Shown: piece by piece, positions 15,685-23,778 of the stretch
How the letters are laid out: each line of letters starts with the position of its first letter
Position numbering within the stretch: position 1 is the first letter of the stretch
Origin: Streptacidiphilus neutrinimicus
Lineage (GTDB): Bacteria; Actinomycetota; Actinomycetes; Streptomycetales; Streptomycetaceae
Direction: 5' to 3'
NCBI RefSeq assembly: GCF_000787815.1
Contig: NZ_BBPO01000066.1
Span: forward strand, 1-36,507
Length of the DNA: 36,507 nt
Notes under the pieces: generated by a model
The model's database searches: none
What the model saw: only the letters and a program-made list of their open reading frames with translations
Told to the model about the DNA's origin: nothing
Position numbers and translations under genes: made by a program

Positions 15685-16305
15685 GTGCGTATTCGTCTGA
15701 CCCCTCGGGAGACGAGCTTCTATGACTTGTTCGCCGCCTCGGCGAACAATCTCGTCACTGGCTCCAAGCTCCTGCTGGAACTGCTCGGCGCAGACGTCGC
15801 CGCGCGGGCGGAGATCGCCGACCGGATGCGCGCAGCCGAACACGCGGGTGACGAGTCCACCCACGCGATCTTCCACCAGCTGAACTCGTCCTTCATCACG
15901 CCGTTCGACCGGGAGGACATCTACGCGCTGGCCTCCTCGCTCGACGACATCATGGACTTCATGGAGGAGGCCGTCGACCTGACGGTCCTCTACGACGTGG
16001 AGACCCTGCCGAAGGGCGTCGAGCAGCAGATCGAGGTGCTGGCCCGGGCCGCGGAACTGACCGCGGCGGCGATGCCGAACCTGCGGACGATGGACAACCT
16101 CACCGAGTACTGGATCGAGATCAACCGGCTGGAGAACCAGGCCGACCAGATCCACAGGAAGCTGCTCGCGCACCTGTTCAGCGGCCAGTACGAGGCCATA
16201 GAGGTGCTGAAGCTCAAGCAGATCGTCGACGTCCTCGAAGAGGCCGCCGACGCGTTCGAACATGTGGCGAACACGGTGGAGACCATCGCCGTCAAGGAGT
16301 CCTGA
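15685..16305 (+). CDS. DUF47 family protein (PhoU-like partner of the Pit phosphate transporter)
   Basis: This 206-aa all-helical protein of the DUF47 (PhoU-like) family carries the typical ExxxD-rich helical pattern (DREDIYALASSLDDIMDFMEE, about 76-96, here and in ENQADQIHRKLL), which can bind metal clusters in PhoU folds. It starts with GTG, with GGAG six bases upstream. The pit gene begins only seven bases after its stop, so they form one operon. DUF47 proteins beside Pit transporters are thought to modulate low-affinity phosphate uptake; that role is inferred from the family and neighbour. It is cytoplasmic and probably membrane-associated through Pit. Confidence 0.93.
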   Translation: MRIRLTPRETSFYDLFAASANNLVTGSKLLLELLGADVAARAEIADRMRAAEHAGDESTHAIFHQLNSSFITPFDREDIYALASSLDDIMDFMEEAVDLTVLYDVETLPKGVEQQIEVLARAAELTAAAMPNLRTMDNLTEYWIEINRLENQADQIHRKLLAHLFSGQYEAIEVLKLKQIVDVLEEAADAFEHVANTVETIAVKES

Positions 16306-16312
16306 ACCACAC

Positions 16313-17308
16313 GTGGACATCTTCGGACTGGTCCTGGTCATCACCGTCGCCTTCGGCTTCGCCTACACCAACGGTTTCCACGACTCCGCGAACGCGATCG
16401 CGACCTCGGTCTCGACGCGGGCGCTGACCCCCAAGGCCGCGCTGCTGATGGCGGCCGTGATGAACCTGCTCGGCGCGTTCCTCGGCGAGGGCGTCGCGCA
16501 GACGGTGAGCAAGGGCATCATCGCCACCCCGACCGGCAGCCACGGCCTGGTCATCCTGTGGTCGGCGCTGGTCGGCGCGATCGCCTGGAACCTGGTCACC
16601 TGGTACTTCGGACTCCCCTCGTCCTCCACGCACGCCCTCTTCGGCGGCATGGTGGGCGCGGCGCTGGCGGGCGGCACGACCGTCTACTGGTCGGGCCTGC
16701 TGGACAAGGTGATCATCCCGATGCTCACCTCGCCGGTCGCCGGCCTGATCCTGGGCTTCCTGCTGATGCTGGCAGTCCTGTGGATCTTCCGCCGCGCCAA
16801 CCCGCATCGCGCCAAGCGCGGCTTCCGGATGGCGCAGACGGTCTCCGCGGCGGCGATGGCGCTCGGCCACGGGCTTCAGGACACGCAGAAGACCATGGGT
16901 GTCGTGGTGATGGCGCTGACCATCTCCGGTCACTACTCCGGGTCGAGCATCCCGACCTGGGTCAAGATCTCGACCGCCGTCGTCATGGCGCTCGGCACCT
17001 GGGCCGGCGGCTGGCGCATCATGCGGACGCTCGGCCGCAGGATCATCGAGCTGGACCCGCCGCAGGGTTTCGCGGCCGAGTCCGTCTCGGCGCTGGTCCT
17101 GTACGTGACCTCCTACGCCTACAAGGTGCCGGTCTCCACGACTCACGTCATGACCTCGGCGATCATGGGCGTGGGCGCGACGAAGCGGGTCCGCGCGGTC
17201 CGCTGGGGCGTCGCCAAGGACATCGTCCTCGGCTGGTTCATCACCCTCCCGGCAGCGGGCGTCGTCGCAGCCCTCGTCTACTGGCTCAGCTGGGCCATCG
17301 TCGGCTAG
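16313..17308 (+). CDS. pit: Pit-type low-affinity inorganic phosphate transporter
   Basis: This 331-aa membrane protein of the PiT family has the duplicated PHO4 signatures: NGFHDSANAIATSVSTRAL (20-38) in the N-terminal half and GLQDTQKTMG (187-196) with PVSTTHVMTSAIMGVG (273-288) in the C-terminal half. About nine to ten membrane segments are visible. It imports metal-phosphate complexes with protons. The start GTG is chosen because it follows the DUF47 gene by seven bases with AAGGAG about 13 bases upstream; an in-frame ATG at 16262 would overlap that gene. The constitutive Pit system stands next to the inducible Pst system, and the two converge on a shared terminator. Confidence 0.95.
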   Translation: MDIFGLVLVITVAFGFAYTNGFHDSANAIATSVSTRALTPKAALLMAAVMNLLGAFLGEGVAQTVSKGIIATPTGSHGLVILWSALVGAIAWNLVTWYFGLPSSSTHALFGGMVGAALAGGTTVYWSGLLDKVIIPMLTSPVAGLILGFLLMLAVLWIFRRANPHRAKRGFRMAQTVSAAAMALGHGLQDTQKTMGVVVMALTISGHYSGSSIPTWVKISTAVVMALGTWAGGWRIMRTLGRRIIELDPPQGFAAESVSALVLYVTSYAYKVPVSTTHVMTSAIMGVGATKRVRAVRWGVAKDIVLGWFITLPAAGVVAALVYWLSWAIVG

Positions 17309-17543
17309 GCGCCGAGCCTGCACCACCCAGGGGCGGGGGGAGCTGCGCGAGCAACCACCATGTGCGGATGGCCTTGCACGTTCGGGCCTCCACCTGCGTG
17401 GGTGGCTTGTCGCGCAGTTCCGAGCGCTCCGGATGGTGCAGCGACCTGCGGGGGCACTTCTGGCGGGGGCGCGCCCGCGCGGCGGAGCCGCACATCGGCG
17501 GAGCCCCGCGCCCCTGGAGGGTGCAACGGAAGGCAGTGCAACG
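17309..17543. repeat. Streptomycete-type intergenic inverted repeat
   Basis: The gap after pit contains a long imperfect inverted repeat: 17339-17359 (core CTGCGCGAGCAACCACC) pairs with 17401-17421 (core GGTGGCTTGTCGCGCAG). Blocks such as GGCGGAGC and CCGCGCCCCTGG (about 17480-17516) follow. This resembles the GC-rich, CTGCGCGAG/CGCGCAG-bearing repeats scattered between genes in many Streptomyces genomes. No coding frame here looks real. Confidence 0.55.
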
Positions 17544-17584
17544 CGAAGGGTCCGACTCCCCCGGGGGGGGAGTCGGACCCTTCG
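17544..17584. terminator. Bidirectional terminator between pit and pstB
   Basis: CGAAGGGTCCGACTCCCC at 17544-17561 is mirrored by GGGAGTCGGACCCTTCG ending at 17584, giving a stem of about 17 bp with a short G-rich loop. It sits between the convergent ends of pit and pstB, and its symmetry suits termination from both sides. Confidence 0.88.
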
Positions 17585-17647
17585 TGGTTGACCTCCGCGG
17601 CGGCACCGCCTAGTAGCGCCGCGGAGGAGTCCTCGGGACGGGCACCG

Positions 17648-18424
17648 TCAGCCGAAGCGGCCGGAGATGTAGTCCTCGGTGGCCTGGACCGACGGGTTGG
17701 AGAAGATCTTCTCCGTCGAGTCGATCTCGATCAGGCGGCCCGGCTGGCCCACGCCGGCCAGGTTGAAGAACGCCGTCCGGTCGCTGACACGCGCCGCCTG
17801 CTGCATGTTGTGGGTCACGATGACGATCGTGAACTGCTCCTTGAGCTGGCCGATCAGGTCCTCGATGGCGAGGGTGGAGATCGGGTCCAGCGCCGAGCAG
17901 GGCTCGTCCATCAGCAGGACGCGCGGCTCGACCGCGATCGCGCGGGCGATGCACAGGCGCTGCTGCTGACCGCCGGAGAGGCCTGCGCCGGGCTTGTCCA
18001 GCCGGTCCTTGACCTCGTTCCACAGGTTCGCGCCGCGCAGCGAGCGCTCCACGGCCTCGTCGATGACCTTCTTGTTGCGGACGCCGTTCAGCTTGAGGCC
18101 GGCGGCGACGTTCTCCTTGATGGACATCGTCGGGAACGGGTTCGGCCGCTGGAAGACCATGCCGACGGTGCGGCGCACCGCGACCGGGTCGATGTTCGCG
18201 CCGTAGAGGTTCTCGTCGTCGAGCATGACCTTGCCCTCGACGCGCGCGCCGGGGATCACCTCGTGCATGCGGTTCAGGGTCCGCAGGAAGGTCGACTTGC
18301 CGCAGCCGGACGGGCCGATGAACGCCGTCACGGTGCGGGGCTCGATGGTCATGGAGATGTCCTCCACGGCCCGGAAGTTGCCGTAGTACGCGTTCAGTCC
18401 GCTGACGTCGATGCGCTTGGCCAT
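17648..18424 (-). CDS. pstB: Phosphate ABC transporter ATP-binding protein PstB
   Basis: This 258-aa ABC ATPase has Walker A GPSGCGKS at 37-44, the PstB-typical FQRPNPFP (91-98), signature LSGGQ at 149-153, Walker B VLLMDEP at 169-175 and the switch His205 in THNMQQ. It powers high-affinity phosphate import through PstA and PstC. It is the last gene of the leftward pstSCAB operon, 57 bp after pstA, and is followed by the terminator shared with pit. The length is normal for the family. All catalytic motifs are present. Confidence 0.98.
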   Translation of the reverse strand: MAKRIDVSGLNAYYGNFRAVEDISMTIEPRTVTAFIGPSGCGKSTFLRTLNRMHEVIPGARVEGKVMLDDENLYGANIDPVAVRRTVGMVFQRPNPFPTMSIKENVAAGLKLNGVRNKKVIDEAVERSLRGANLWNEVKDRLDKPGAGLSGGQQQRLCIARAIAVEPRVLLMDEPCSALDPISTLAIEDLIGQLKEQFTIVIVTHNMQQAARVSDRTAFFNLAGVGQPGRLIEIDSTEKIFSNPSVQATEDYISGRFG

Positions 18425-18481
18425 GATGTGTCTTTCGCTTTCTACAAGTCTTCTGGATGCCGGGTTGCCGGGAAGCGCACG

Positions 18482-19546
18482 TCAGCGCGTGGCGCCCTTG
18501 GGGGCCTTCCAGCGGGCGATGCCGCGGGCGACCAGGTTGAGGATCATGACCACCGCGATCAGGACCAGGGCACCGCCCCAGGCGCGGGCCTGGGACTGGT
18601 CGGTGCCCCTCGAGTACTCGGTCCACACGAAGAGCGGGAGCGAGGACTGCGGGTTGTTGAAGGGGTCCATGTTGATCGTGTCGGCCCCGAAGACGAGCAT
18701 CAGGATCGGTGCGGTCTCACCGACGATGCGGGCGACGGCCAGCATCACGCCGGTGACGATGCCGCCGAGGGCGGTCGGCAGGACGACGCGGGTGATGGTG
18801 AGCCACTTCGGGACGCCGAGGGCCAGGGAGGCCTCGCGCAGCTCGTTGGGGACGAGCTTGAGCATCTCCTCGGTGGAGCGCACGACCACCGGCAGCATCA
18901 GGATCGCCAGTGCCAGCGAGCCCGCGAAGCCGGTGAACGGCATGTTGAGGATGATGATCCAGAAGGAAAGGATGAACAGACCCGCCACGATGGACGGGAC
19001 ACCGGTCATGACATCGACGAAGAAGCTGACCGCCTTGGAGAGCTTGTTGCTCCGGCCGTACTCGACCAGGTAGACGGCGGTCAGGATGCCGATCGGCGCG
19101 GCCATCAGGGAGGCCAGGGCGACCTGCTCCAGGGTGCCGATCAGCGCGTGGTAGATGCCGCCGCCCTCCTGGTTGATCGCGATCCCGTTCATGGAGTGCG
19201 TCAGGAAGTTGGCGTTGATGACGCCGATGCCCTTGCTGACGGTCATCCACAGCACGGAGACCAGCGGCAGCAGGGCCAGCAGGAAGGCGACCCAGACGAG
19301 GCTGGTGGCCACGTAGTTCTTGGCGTGGCGGCGGCCCTCGACGACGGCCGAGGAGACGTACTGGATGACCACGTAGAGGATCGCGGCGATCAGGAGCCAC
19401 TGGGGCTTGCTGCTGAGGTCGAACCCGGCGCCGATGGCGACGGCGAGGAGCAGGGCCAGCAGCAGGTTGGCGATCGGCATCCAGCGCGGCAGGCGGCGCT
19501 CCGTGAGGGAGGAGCTCAGCGGGGAGGAGGTGGCGAGGCTGCTCAT
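18482..19546 (-). CDS. pstA: Phosphate ABC transporter permease PstA
   Basis: This 354-aa permease has an N-terminal cytoplasmic stretch, about seven to eight membrane segments, and the binding-protein-dependent transport domain in its C-terminal two thirds. The coupling loop is LRFASLALGVPKW-like (read as ELREASLALGVPKWLTI), the EAA motif contacting PstB. It is longer than the ~280-aa enterobacterial PstA because of extra N-terminal membrane segments, usual for actinobacteria. Its ATG overlaps the pstC stop by one base (TGATG), so translation is coupled. With PstC it forms the phosphate channel. Confidence 0.96.
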   Translation of the reverse strand: MSSLATSSPLSSSLTERRLPRWMPIANLLLALLLAVAIGAGFDLSSKPQWLLIAAILYVVIQYVSSAVVEGRRHAKNYVATSLVWVAFLLALLPLVSVLWMTVSKGIGVINANFLTHSMNGIAINQEGGGIYHALIGTLEQVALASLMAAPIGILTAVYLVEYGRSNKLSKAVSFFVDVMTGVPSIVAGLFILSFWIIILNMPFTGFAGSLALAILMLPVVVRSTEEMLKLVPNELREASLALGVPKWLTITRVVLPTALGGIVTGVMLAVARIVGETAPILMLVFGADTINMDPFNNPQSSLPLFVWTEYSRGTDQSQARAWGGALVLIAVVMILNLVARGIARWKAPKGATR

Positions 19547-20589
19547 CAGGCGTCAGCTCCCGAGTATTCCTTGCGACGGGCGATGATCAGGCGGGCGGCG
19601 CCGTTGACGAGCAGGGTGATCACGAACAGCACCAGACCGGCGGCGATCAGCGCGTCGCGGCCGACACCCTGGGACTCGCCGAACTGGTTGGCGATGGTCT
19701 GGGCGATGGTCGAGCCTGCGGGGTCCAGGATGTGGAGGTTGATCACGTAGGACGGCGAGAGCACCGTCGCCACGGCCATCGTCTCGCCGAGTGCGCGGCC
19801 GAGGCCGAGCATCGACGCGGAGACGATGCCGGAGCGGCCGAACGGGATCACGGCGGTGCGGATCATCTCCCAGCGGGTCGCGCCGAGCGCGAGCGCGGCC
19901 TCCTCGTGGGCGCGGGGCACCTGGAGGAAGATCTCGCGGGAGACCGCGGTGATGATCGGCAGGATCATGATCGCCAGAACGATGCCGACGGTGAACAGGC
20001 TGCGCGGCTGAGTGCCGGGCTCGTTCTGGTGGAAGATGTACGTCCAGCCGAAGTACTGGTTCAGCCAGGCGTTGACGCCGATCATGTGCGGCACCAGGAA
20101 GAGCGCGCCCCACAGACCGAAGACGATCGAGGGGACCGCGGCCAGCAGGTCGACGACGTAGCCGAGGGCCTGGGCGATGCGGCGCGGCGCGTAGTGCGAG
20201 ATGAACAGCGCGATGCCGAGCGAGACCGGCACGGCGATCACCATGGCGACGACGGCGCTGATGATCGTGCCGATCGCGATGGCCGCGATGCCGAAGGTGA
20301 TCGGGTCGGCCTGGGTCTGCCAGTCGGACGTGGTGAGGAAGTTGCCGTGGTCGGCGCTGATCGCGCTGACGGCGCGGACGGTGAGGAAGGCCGCGATGGC
20401 GGCCATGATCACCAGAAGCGCGATGCCACTGCCGCTGGACGCGAACTTGAAGATCGCGTCGCCGCGCCGGCCGGTGTTACCGGTGTCGGACAACGACGAA
20501 CGGCCCCGCTGCGGCGAGGCGCCGGCGAGGTTGGAGGATGAGGGCTGCTGGCCGCTCGGGGGAGCGCTTGTGTCGCGTGGGGTTTCCAT
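19546..20589 (-). CDS. pstC: Phosphate ABC transporter permease PstC
   Basis: This 347-aa permease has a hydrophilic Ser/Pro-rich N-terminus of about 45 residues and about six membrane segments. The PstC features are LAAVPSIVFGLWG and the coupling loop EEAALALGATRWEMIR. ATG 20589 is chosen because GGAG lies five bases upstream; the frame continues to 20685 but those extra 32 residues overlap a region without coding character. The gene lies 188 bp after pstS, with a strong hairpin between them, and overlaps pstA. It forms the channel with PstA. Confidence 0.96.
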   Translation of the reverse strand: METPRDTSAPPSGQQPSSSNLAGASPQRGRSSLSDTGNTGRRGDAIFKFASSGSGIALLVIMAAIAAFLTVRAVSAISADHGNFLTTSDWQTQADPITFGIAAIAIGTIISAVVAMVIAVPVSLGIALFISHYAPRRIAQALGYVVDLLAAVPSIVFGLWGALFLVPHMIGVNAWLNQYFGWTYIFHQNEPGTQPRSLFTVGIVLAIMILPIITAVSREIFLQVPRAHEEAALALGATRWEMIRTAVIPFGRSGIVSASMLGLGRALGETMAVATVLSPSYVINLHILDPAGSTIAQTIANQFGESQGVGRDALIAAGLVLFVITLLVNGAARLIIARRKEYSGADA

Positions 20590-20708
20590 GAGATCTCCGG
20601 TCTGGTGGCGCGGACCCTGCTGGGTTTGCGCCTGGCGGCGGTGCACCGGACGTGAGTGAGCGTTCGAGGCTCGATGACGGTTCATTGCGAAGGGACTGTC
20701 CCAGTGGC

Positions 20709-20739
20709 GCGGGGGCCGGCGTCGGACGCCGGCCCCCGC
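20709..20739 (-). terminator. Intra-operon hairpin between pstS and pstC
   Basis: Arms of 15 bp (20709-20723 and 20725-20739) are perfectly complementary around a single centre base, all G/C-rich. It starts 39 bp past the pstS stop codon and about 120 bp before pstC. The probable effect is partial termination or mRNA stabilisation that makes pstS transcript more abundant than pstCAB, as suits a binding protein needed in excess. Confidence 0.85.
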
Positions 20740-20777
20740 AACCTCAGGTCTTCAGGCTCGCTGACGAGCGGGGGCCC

Positions 20778-21935
20778 TTAGGACAGGCCGTTGATCGTGG
20801 TCTTGACCTGGGCCTGCAGGCTGGCCGGCAGCGGGAAGTAGCCCAGGCTGGTGATCGAGCTCTGGCCCGGGGTGCTGGCGATGTAGTTCAGGAAGGACTT
20901 CAGCGTCGGCAGGGTCGCCGGGGCGTTGCCCTTGTCGCAGGCGATCTCGTAGGTCACCAGGACGATCGGGTACGCGCCGTCGGCCTTGGTGGTGTACGCC
21001 GAGGACAGGTCCAGCGTCAGGTCGGGGGCGGTGCCGGTGACCTTGGCGTCGCCGACGGCCTTGGAGGCGGCGTCGGTGGAGATGGCGACCGGGGCGGAGG
21101 CGCCGGTGGCGATCTGTGCGGTGGTGATGTTCTGCTGGGTCGCGTAGGACAGCTCGAAGTAGGAGATCGAGCCCTGGACCTGCTTGACCTGGGCCGCGAG
21201 ACCGGCGGAGCCGTTGGCCGCCTGGCCACCCTTGGCCGCCCACAGCTTGTTCGGCTGCAGGGTGTAGTCGGACGGGGCGGCGGCCGCCAGGTAGGCGGTG
21301 AAGTTGGCGGTGGTGCCGGAGCCGTCCGAACGGTGGAACGTCTGGATGGGCAGGCTCGGCAGGGTCGCCGTCGGGTTCAGCTTCTTGATGGCCGCGTCGT
21401 CCCACTTGGCGATCTTGCCGGTGAAGATCTGGGCCAGGGTGGGGGCGTCGAGCACCAGGTTGGAGACACCGGGCAGGTTGTAGCCGATGGCGATCGGGCC
21501 GCCGACCATCGGGATGTTGATGCCCTTGCCGCCGCTCTTGCAGGCGGTGCCCTCGGTCTTGGCGACGTCGGCCGGCTTCATGGCGGCGTCGGAGCCGGCG
21601 AAGGCGACCTTGCCGGACTGGAACGAGGTGATGCCCGCGCCGGAGCCGGTGGCCTGGTAGTTGATCGTCGTGCCGGAGCAGGCAGCCTGGAAGTCCTTGA
21701 CCCACTGGGTCATGGCGTTGGCCTGGGCGGTCGAACCGGCGCCGAGCAGCTGGCCGGAGGCGCCGCTGCACGCGATGCTGCTGGCCGCGGCGGAGGAACC
21801 GCCGGCGGCCGGGCTGCCGGAGCTGGACGAGGTGGTGTTGTTGTCGGAGCCGCACGCCGCGAGCGTCAGCGAGCTGACGACCGCCAGGGCGCCGATGGCG
21901 AGGGCCTTGGTGCGGCCGTTGCGCTGGAGCTTCAC
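20778..21935 (-). CDS. pstS: Phosphate-binding lipoprotein PstS
   Basis: This 385-aa extracellular solute-binding lipoprotein has a signal peptide with the lipobox LAAC, Cys28, and a Ser/Thr/Gly-rich linker. The phosphate-binding loops are GSGAGITSFQSG and RSDGSGTTANF, typical of PstS. The start is the GTG at 21935 (reads as MKLQRNG), with AGGAAAGGGA upstream; the open frame extends to 22100 but that part covers the promoter. A two-unit PHO box lies about 130 bp upstream, so PhoP~P induction under phosphate limitation is expected. It captures phosphate for PstC/PstA/PstB encoded downstream. Confidence 0.97.
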   Translation of the reverse strand: MKLQRNGRTKALAIGALAVVSSLTLAACGSDNNTTSSSSGSPAAGGSSAAASSIACSGASGQLLGAGSTAQANAMTQWVKDFQAACSGTTINYQATGSGAGITSFQSGKVAFAGSDAAMKPADVAKTEGTACKSGGKGINIPMVGGPIAIGYNLPGVSNLVLDAPTLAQIFTGKIAKWDDAAIKKLNPTATLPSLPIQTFHRSDGSGTTANFTAYLAAAAPSDYTLQPNKLWAAKGGQAANGSAGLAAQVKQVQGSISYFELSYATQQNITTAQIATGASAPVAISTDAASKAVGDAKVTGTAPDLTLDLSSAYTTKADGAYPIVLVTYEIACDKGNAPATLPTLKSFLNYIASTPGQSSITSLGYFPLPASLQAQVKTTINGLS

Positions 21936-22065
21936 TTGGTGTCCCTTTCCTGGGTCCGCCGCCCGCGGGGAGGAAGGGGGCAGCGGTTCATCACTGATGG
22001 CAGGAGGGCCGTTCGGCCTCCGGATGACATTGAAGTTAGGCACGTGAAGTGAAGCATTCGACCTG

Positions 22066-22087
22066 CGCAAATGAACGGAGAGTGAAC
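22066..22087 (-). promoter_or_regulatory. PHO box of pstS
   Basis: Read on the minus strand, two adjacent 11-bp direct repeats, GTTCACTCTCC and GTTCATTTGCG, match the Streptomyces PHO unit (G-T/G-TCA start, 11-bp period). A further TTCACTTCAC follows downstream. The pair lies 131-152 bp before the pstS start. It is the expected PhoP binding site and activator position. Confidence 0.88.
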
Positions 22088-22198
22088 CTGTGTCGGACAC
22101 CGGGATACGCAGACCAGTAGTAACGGTTTCGGCACGGCAAGAGCACGTTCAGGGCACGGCCGGGACGCGCGCAGCGCCTGTCACTCCAGTCTCCGGGC

Positions 22199-22693
22199 TC
22201 ACCTGCCGAGCTGCTCCCGCAGCGCGTCGACCAGGCTCCGGTCGTGCTCGTAGCTGAGCTGGGCGCGCGCCTGCGCCACCGGCAGCCAGCGCAGCGCGTC
22301 CACCTCGCGGTTGGGGACGAAGCGCCCGCTCAGCAGCGTGGCCGACCAGTAGCGCACCCGCTTGATCCGGTCCCGGAACAGGTAGTGCTGGGTGGGCAGA
22401 CGGCGGCCCAGCAGCACCGTCATCCCGGTCTCCTCGCGCGCCTCGCGCAGGGCCGCCTCGCGGTGCTTCTCACCCGGCTCGAGCTTGCCCTTGGGGAAGC
22501 TCCAGTCGTCGTACTTGGGCCGGTGCACCAGGGCCAGTTCGAGGCCGTTGCCCTTCTCGCGCCACAGTACGACGCCCGCGGCCTTGATCAACTCCATGCT
22601 GCGCGGCGCCCGATCCTCGTGCTTCGGCTTTTTCTTGTTCTTCTGGACGTGGCCGGTCAGGTCGATCGGGCGAGCCATGGGTCGGTGAGCCAT
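22199..22693 (-). CDS. Nudix hydrolase (MutT-like)
   Basis: This 164-aa single-domain Nudix hydrolase has a complete Nudix box at residues 69-91 (GKLEPGE ... REAREETGM), fitting GX5EX7REUXEEXGU. The YDDWSFPKGK lead-in is typical of the MutT/Ap(n)A group. A Lys-rich N-terminal segment (KNKKKPK) precedes the domain. The start is uncertain between ATG 22693 and ATG 22678; both overlap the end of the CHAD gene, so translation is probably coupled and neither has a clear ribosome binding site. Placed with ppk and a CHAD gene, hydrolysis of nucleoside polyphosphates, dinucleoside polyphosphates or inositol/poly-phosphates is plausible. The histidine-phosphatase domain of mycobacterial MutT1 is absent. 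Confidence 0.92.
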   Translation of the reverse strand: MAHRPMARPIDLTGHVQKNKKKPKHEDRAPRSMELIKAAGVVLWREKGNGLELALVHRPKYDDWSFPKGKLEPGEKHREAALREAREETGMTVLLGRRLPTQHYLFRDRIKRVRYWSATLLSGRFVPNREVDALRWLPVAQARAQLSYEHDRSLVDALREQLGR

Positions 22694-23709
22694 CCGGAGC
22701 TTTGGAATACGGGCCAGGACACGCTGAAGGCGTGACGCGCGGCCTCCACCTCCAGACGTTGATCAGCATGCACCACTCCGAGCACGTACGCCGTCGCCGG
22801 AGTGATTCTGGGCGTGCGCGCCGCGAGCGCCGCCGCCTCGGCCGCGTCGGCGGCCTCCTGCTGCTGCTCCAGATGTCCGGCCAGCTCCGCGAGCCCCGCG
22901 AGCGGCTGCTCGGTGCGCTCGCCGAGCAGCGGACGGCAGACCTCCAGCGCGTAGCGGGCGTAGCGCACGGCCGCGCCGGCCCGGGTCCAGGCGGCGTCCT
23001 CGTGCGCGGCCGAGGTCGTGGGCTCGGCGGCGGGGACCGGCACCCGGTGCAGCGCGTCGCCGTTGTACGGCTGCACCGCGCGCGACAGCGGCAGCCGGGA
23101 GACGGTCAGGTCCAGCGCCTCGCCCATCCGGGCGGCCTGGCCGAGCAGGTGCTCGGGCGGGTTGCTGGTGCCCGGGTCGCGCAGCGGCAGGTCCGAGACG
23201 AGCAGCGTCATCCGGTCCGCGAGCGAGTGGAACCGGGACGAGCCCAGCTCCTGAAGGGCCGCGGTGTGGCTGCGGGAGCGGGCCAGGGTCAGCTGGCGCT
23301 CCAGCATGGCCCGCGCCTTGGGCGCGCCGGGGTGGTGGGCGAGCAGCCCGCCGACGGTCGTCTCCGCCGACCGAGCCGGTTCGGCAGCGGTGCGCGGCGT
23401 CGGCACGCTCGCGTCAGTGCAGGTCAGCGAGTCGACCGCGGCCAGCAGCCGGGCCAGTCGTCGGGTGTAACCGCGCTCCTGGCCCAGGGTGACCACGAGC
23501 GCGGCCAGGTCGCCCCGCAGGGTCTCGGCCCATATGGGCTCCAGCAAGGCGCCGAACCCGTGCAGGGCCCCGTCGACCCGGCGCAGGGTGCCCAGGTCGA
23601 CGTCGGGCAGGGCCCGCAGGAAGCGCCCGGCGTGCTCGGCCAGGTTCGCGGCCAGCAGGCTCTCGGCCGAGGAGGCCCCGGCGAGGGGCGTCTCGTTCTC
23701 GGTCGTCAT
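22657..23709 (-). CDS. CHAD-domain protein with eroded basic residues
   Basis: This 350-aa all-helical protein has the CHAD layout in two halves. CHAD proteins normally bind polyphosphate through conserved His/Arg/Lys in an HxxRVxxRRLRS-like helix and a second HRVRKxxKRxRY-like helix. Here the first reads LGTLRRVDGALHGFGALLE and the second WTRAGAAVRYARYALE, so the key His and most basic residues are replaced although the surrounding sequence is in register. The start ATG has GGGGA nine bases upstream. It overlaps the Nudix gene and follows ppk by 69 bp, so the three may form one transcript. Polyphosphate binding is the family expectation but may be weakened here. Confidence 0.85.
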   Translation of the reverse strand: MTTENETPLAGASSAESLLAANLAEHAGRFLRALPDVDLGTLRRVDGALHGFGALLEPIWAETLRGDLAALVVTLGQERGYTRRLARLLAAVDSLTCTDASVPTPRTAAEPARSAETTVGGLLAHHPGAPKARAMLERQLTLARSRSHTAALQELGSSRFHSLADRMTLLVSDLPLRDPGTSNPPEHLLGQAARMGEALDLTVSRLPLSRAVQPYNGDALHRVPVPAAEPTTSAAHEDAAWTRAGAAVRYARYALEVCRPLLGERTEQPLAGLAELAGHLEQQQEAADAAEAAALAARTPRITPATAYVLGVVHADQRLEVEAARHAFSVSWPVFQSSGWLTDPWLARST

Positions 23710-23778
23710 TCGGTCAGTCCCCGTTGCTTGCTCGGCCCGGTCTCTTGCCTGGGCGTGGGTAAGGAGATGGGAGTGGTG

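Noticed and set aside
22657-23709. Frameshift as the cause of the missing CHAD basic residues
   Set aside because: Hydrophobic and helical pattern on both sides of each helix stays in register in this frame, so residue substitution explains it better.
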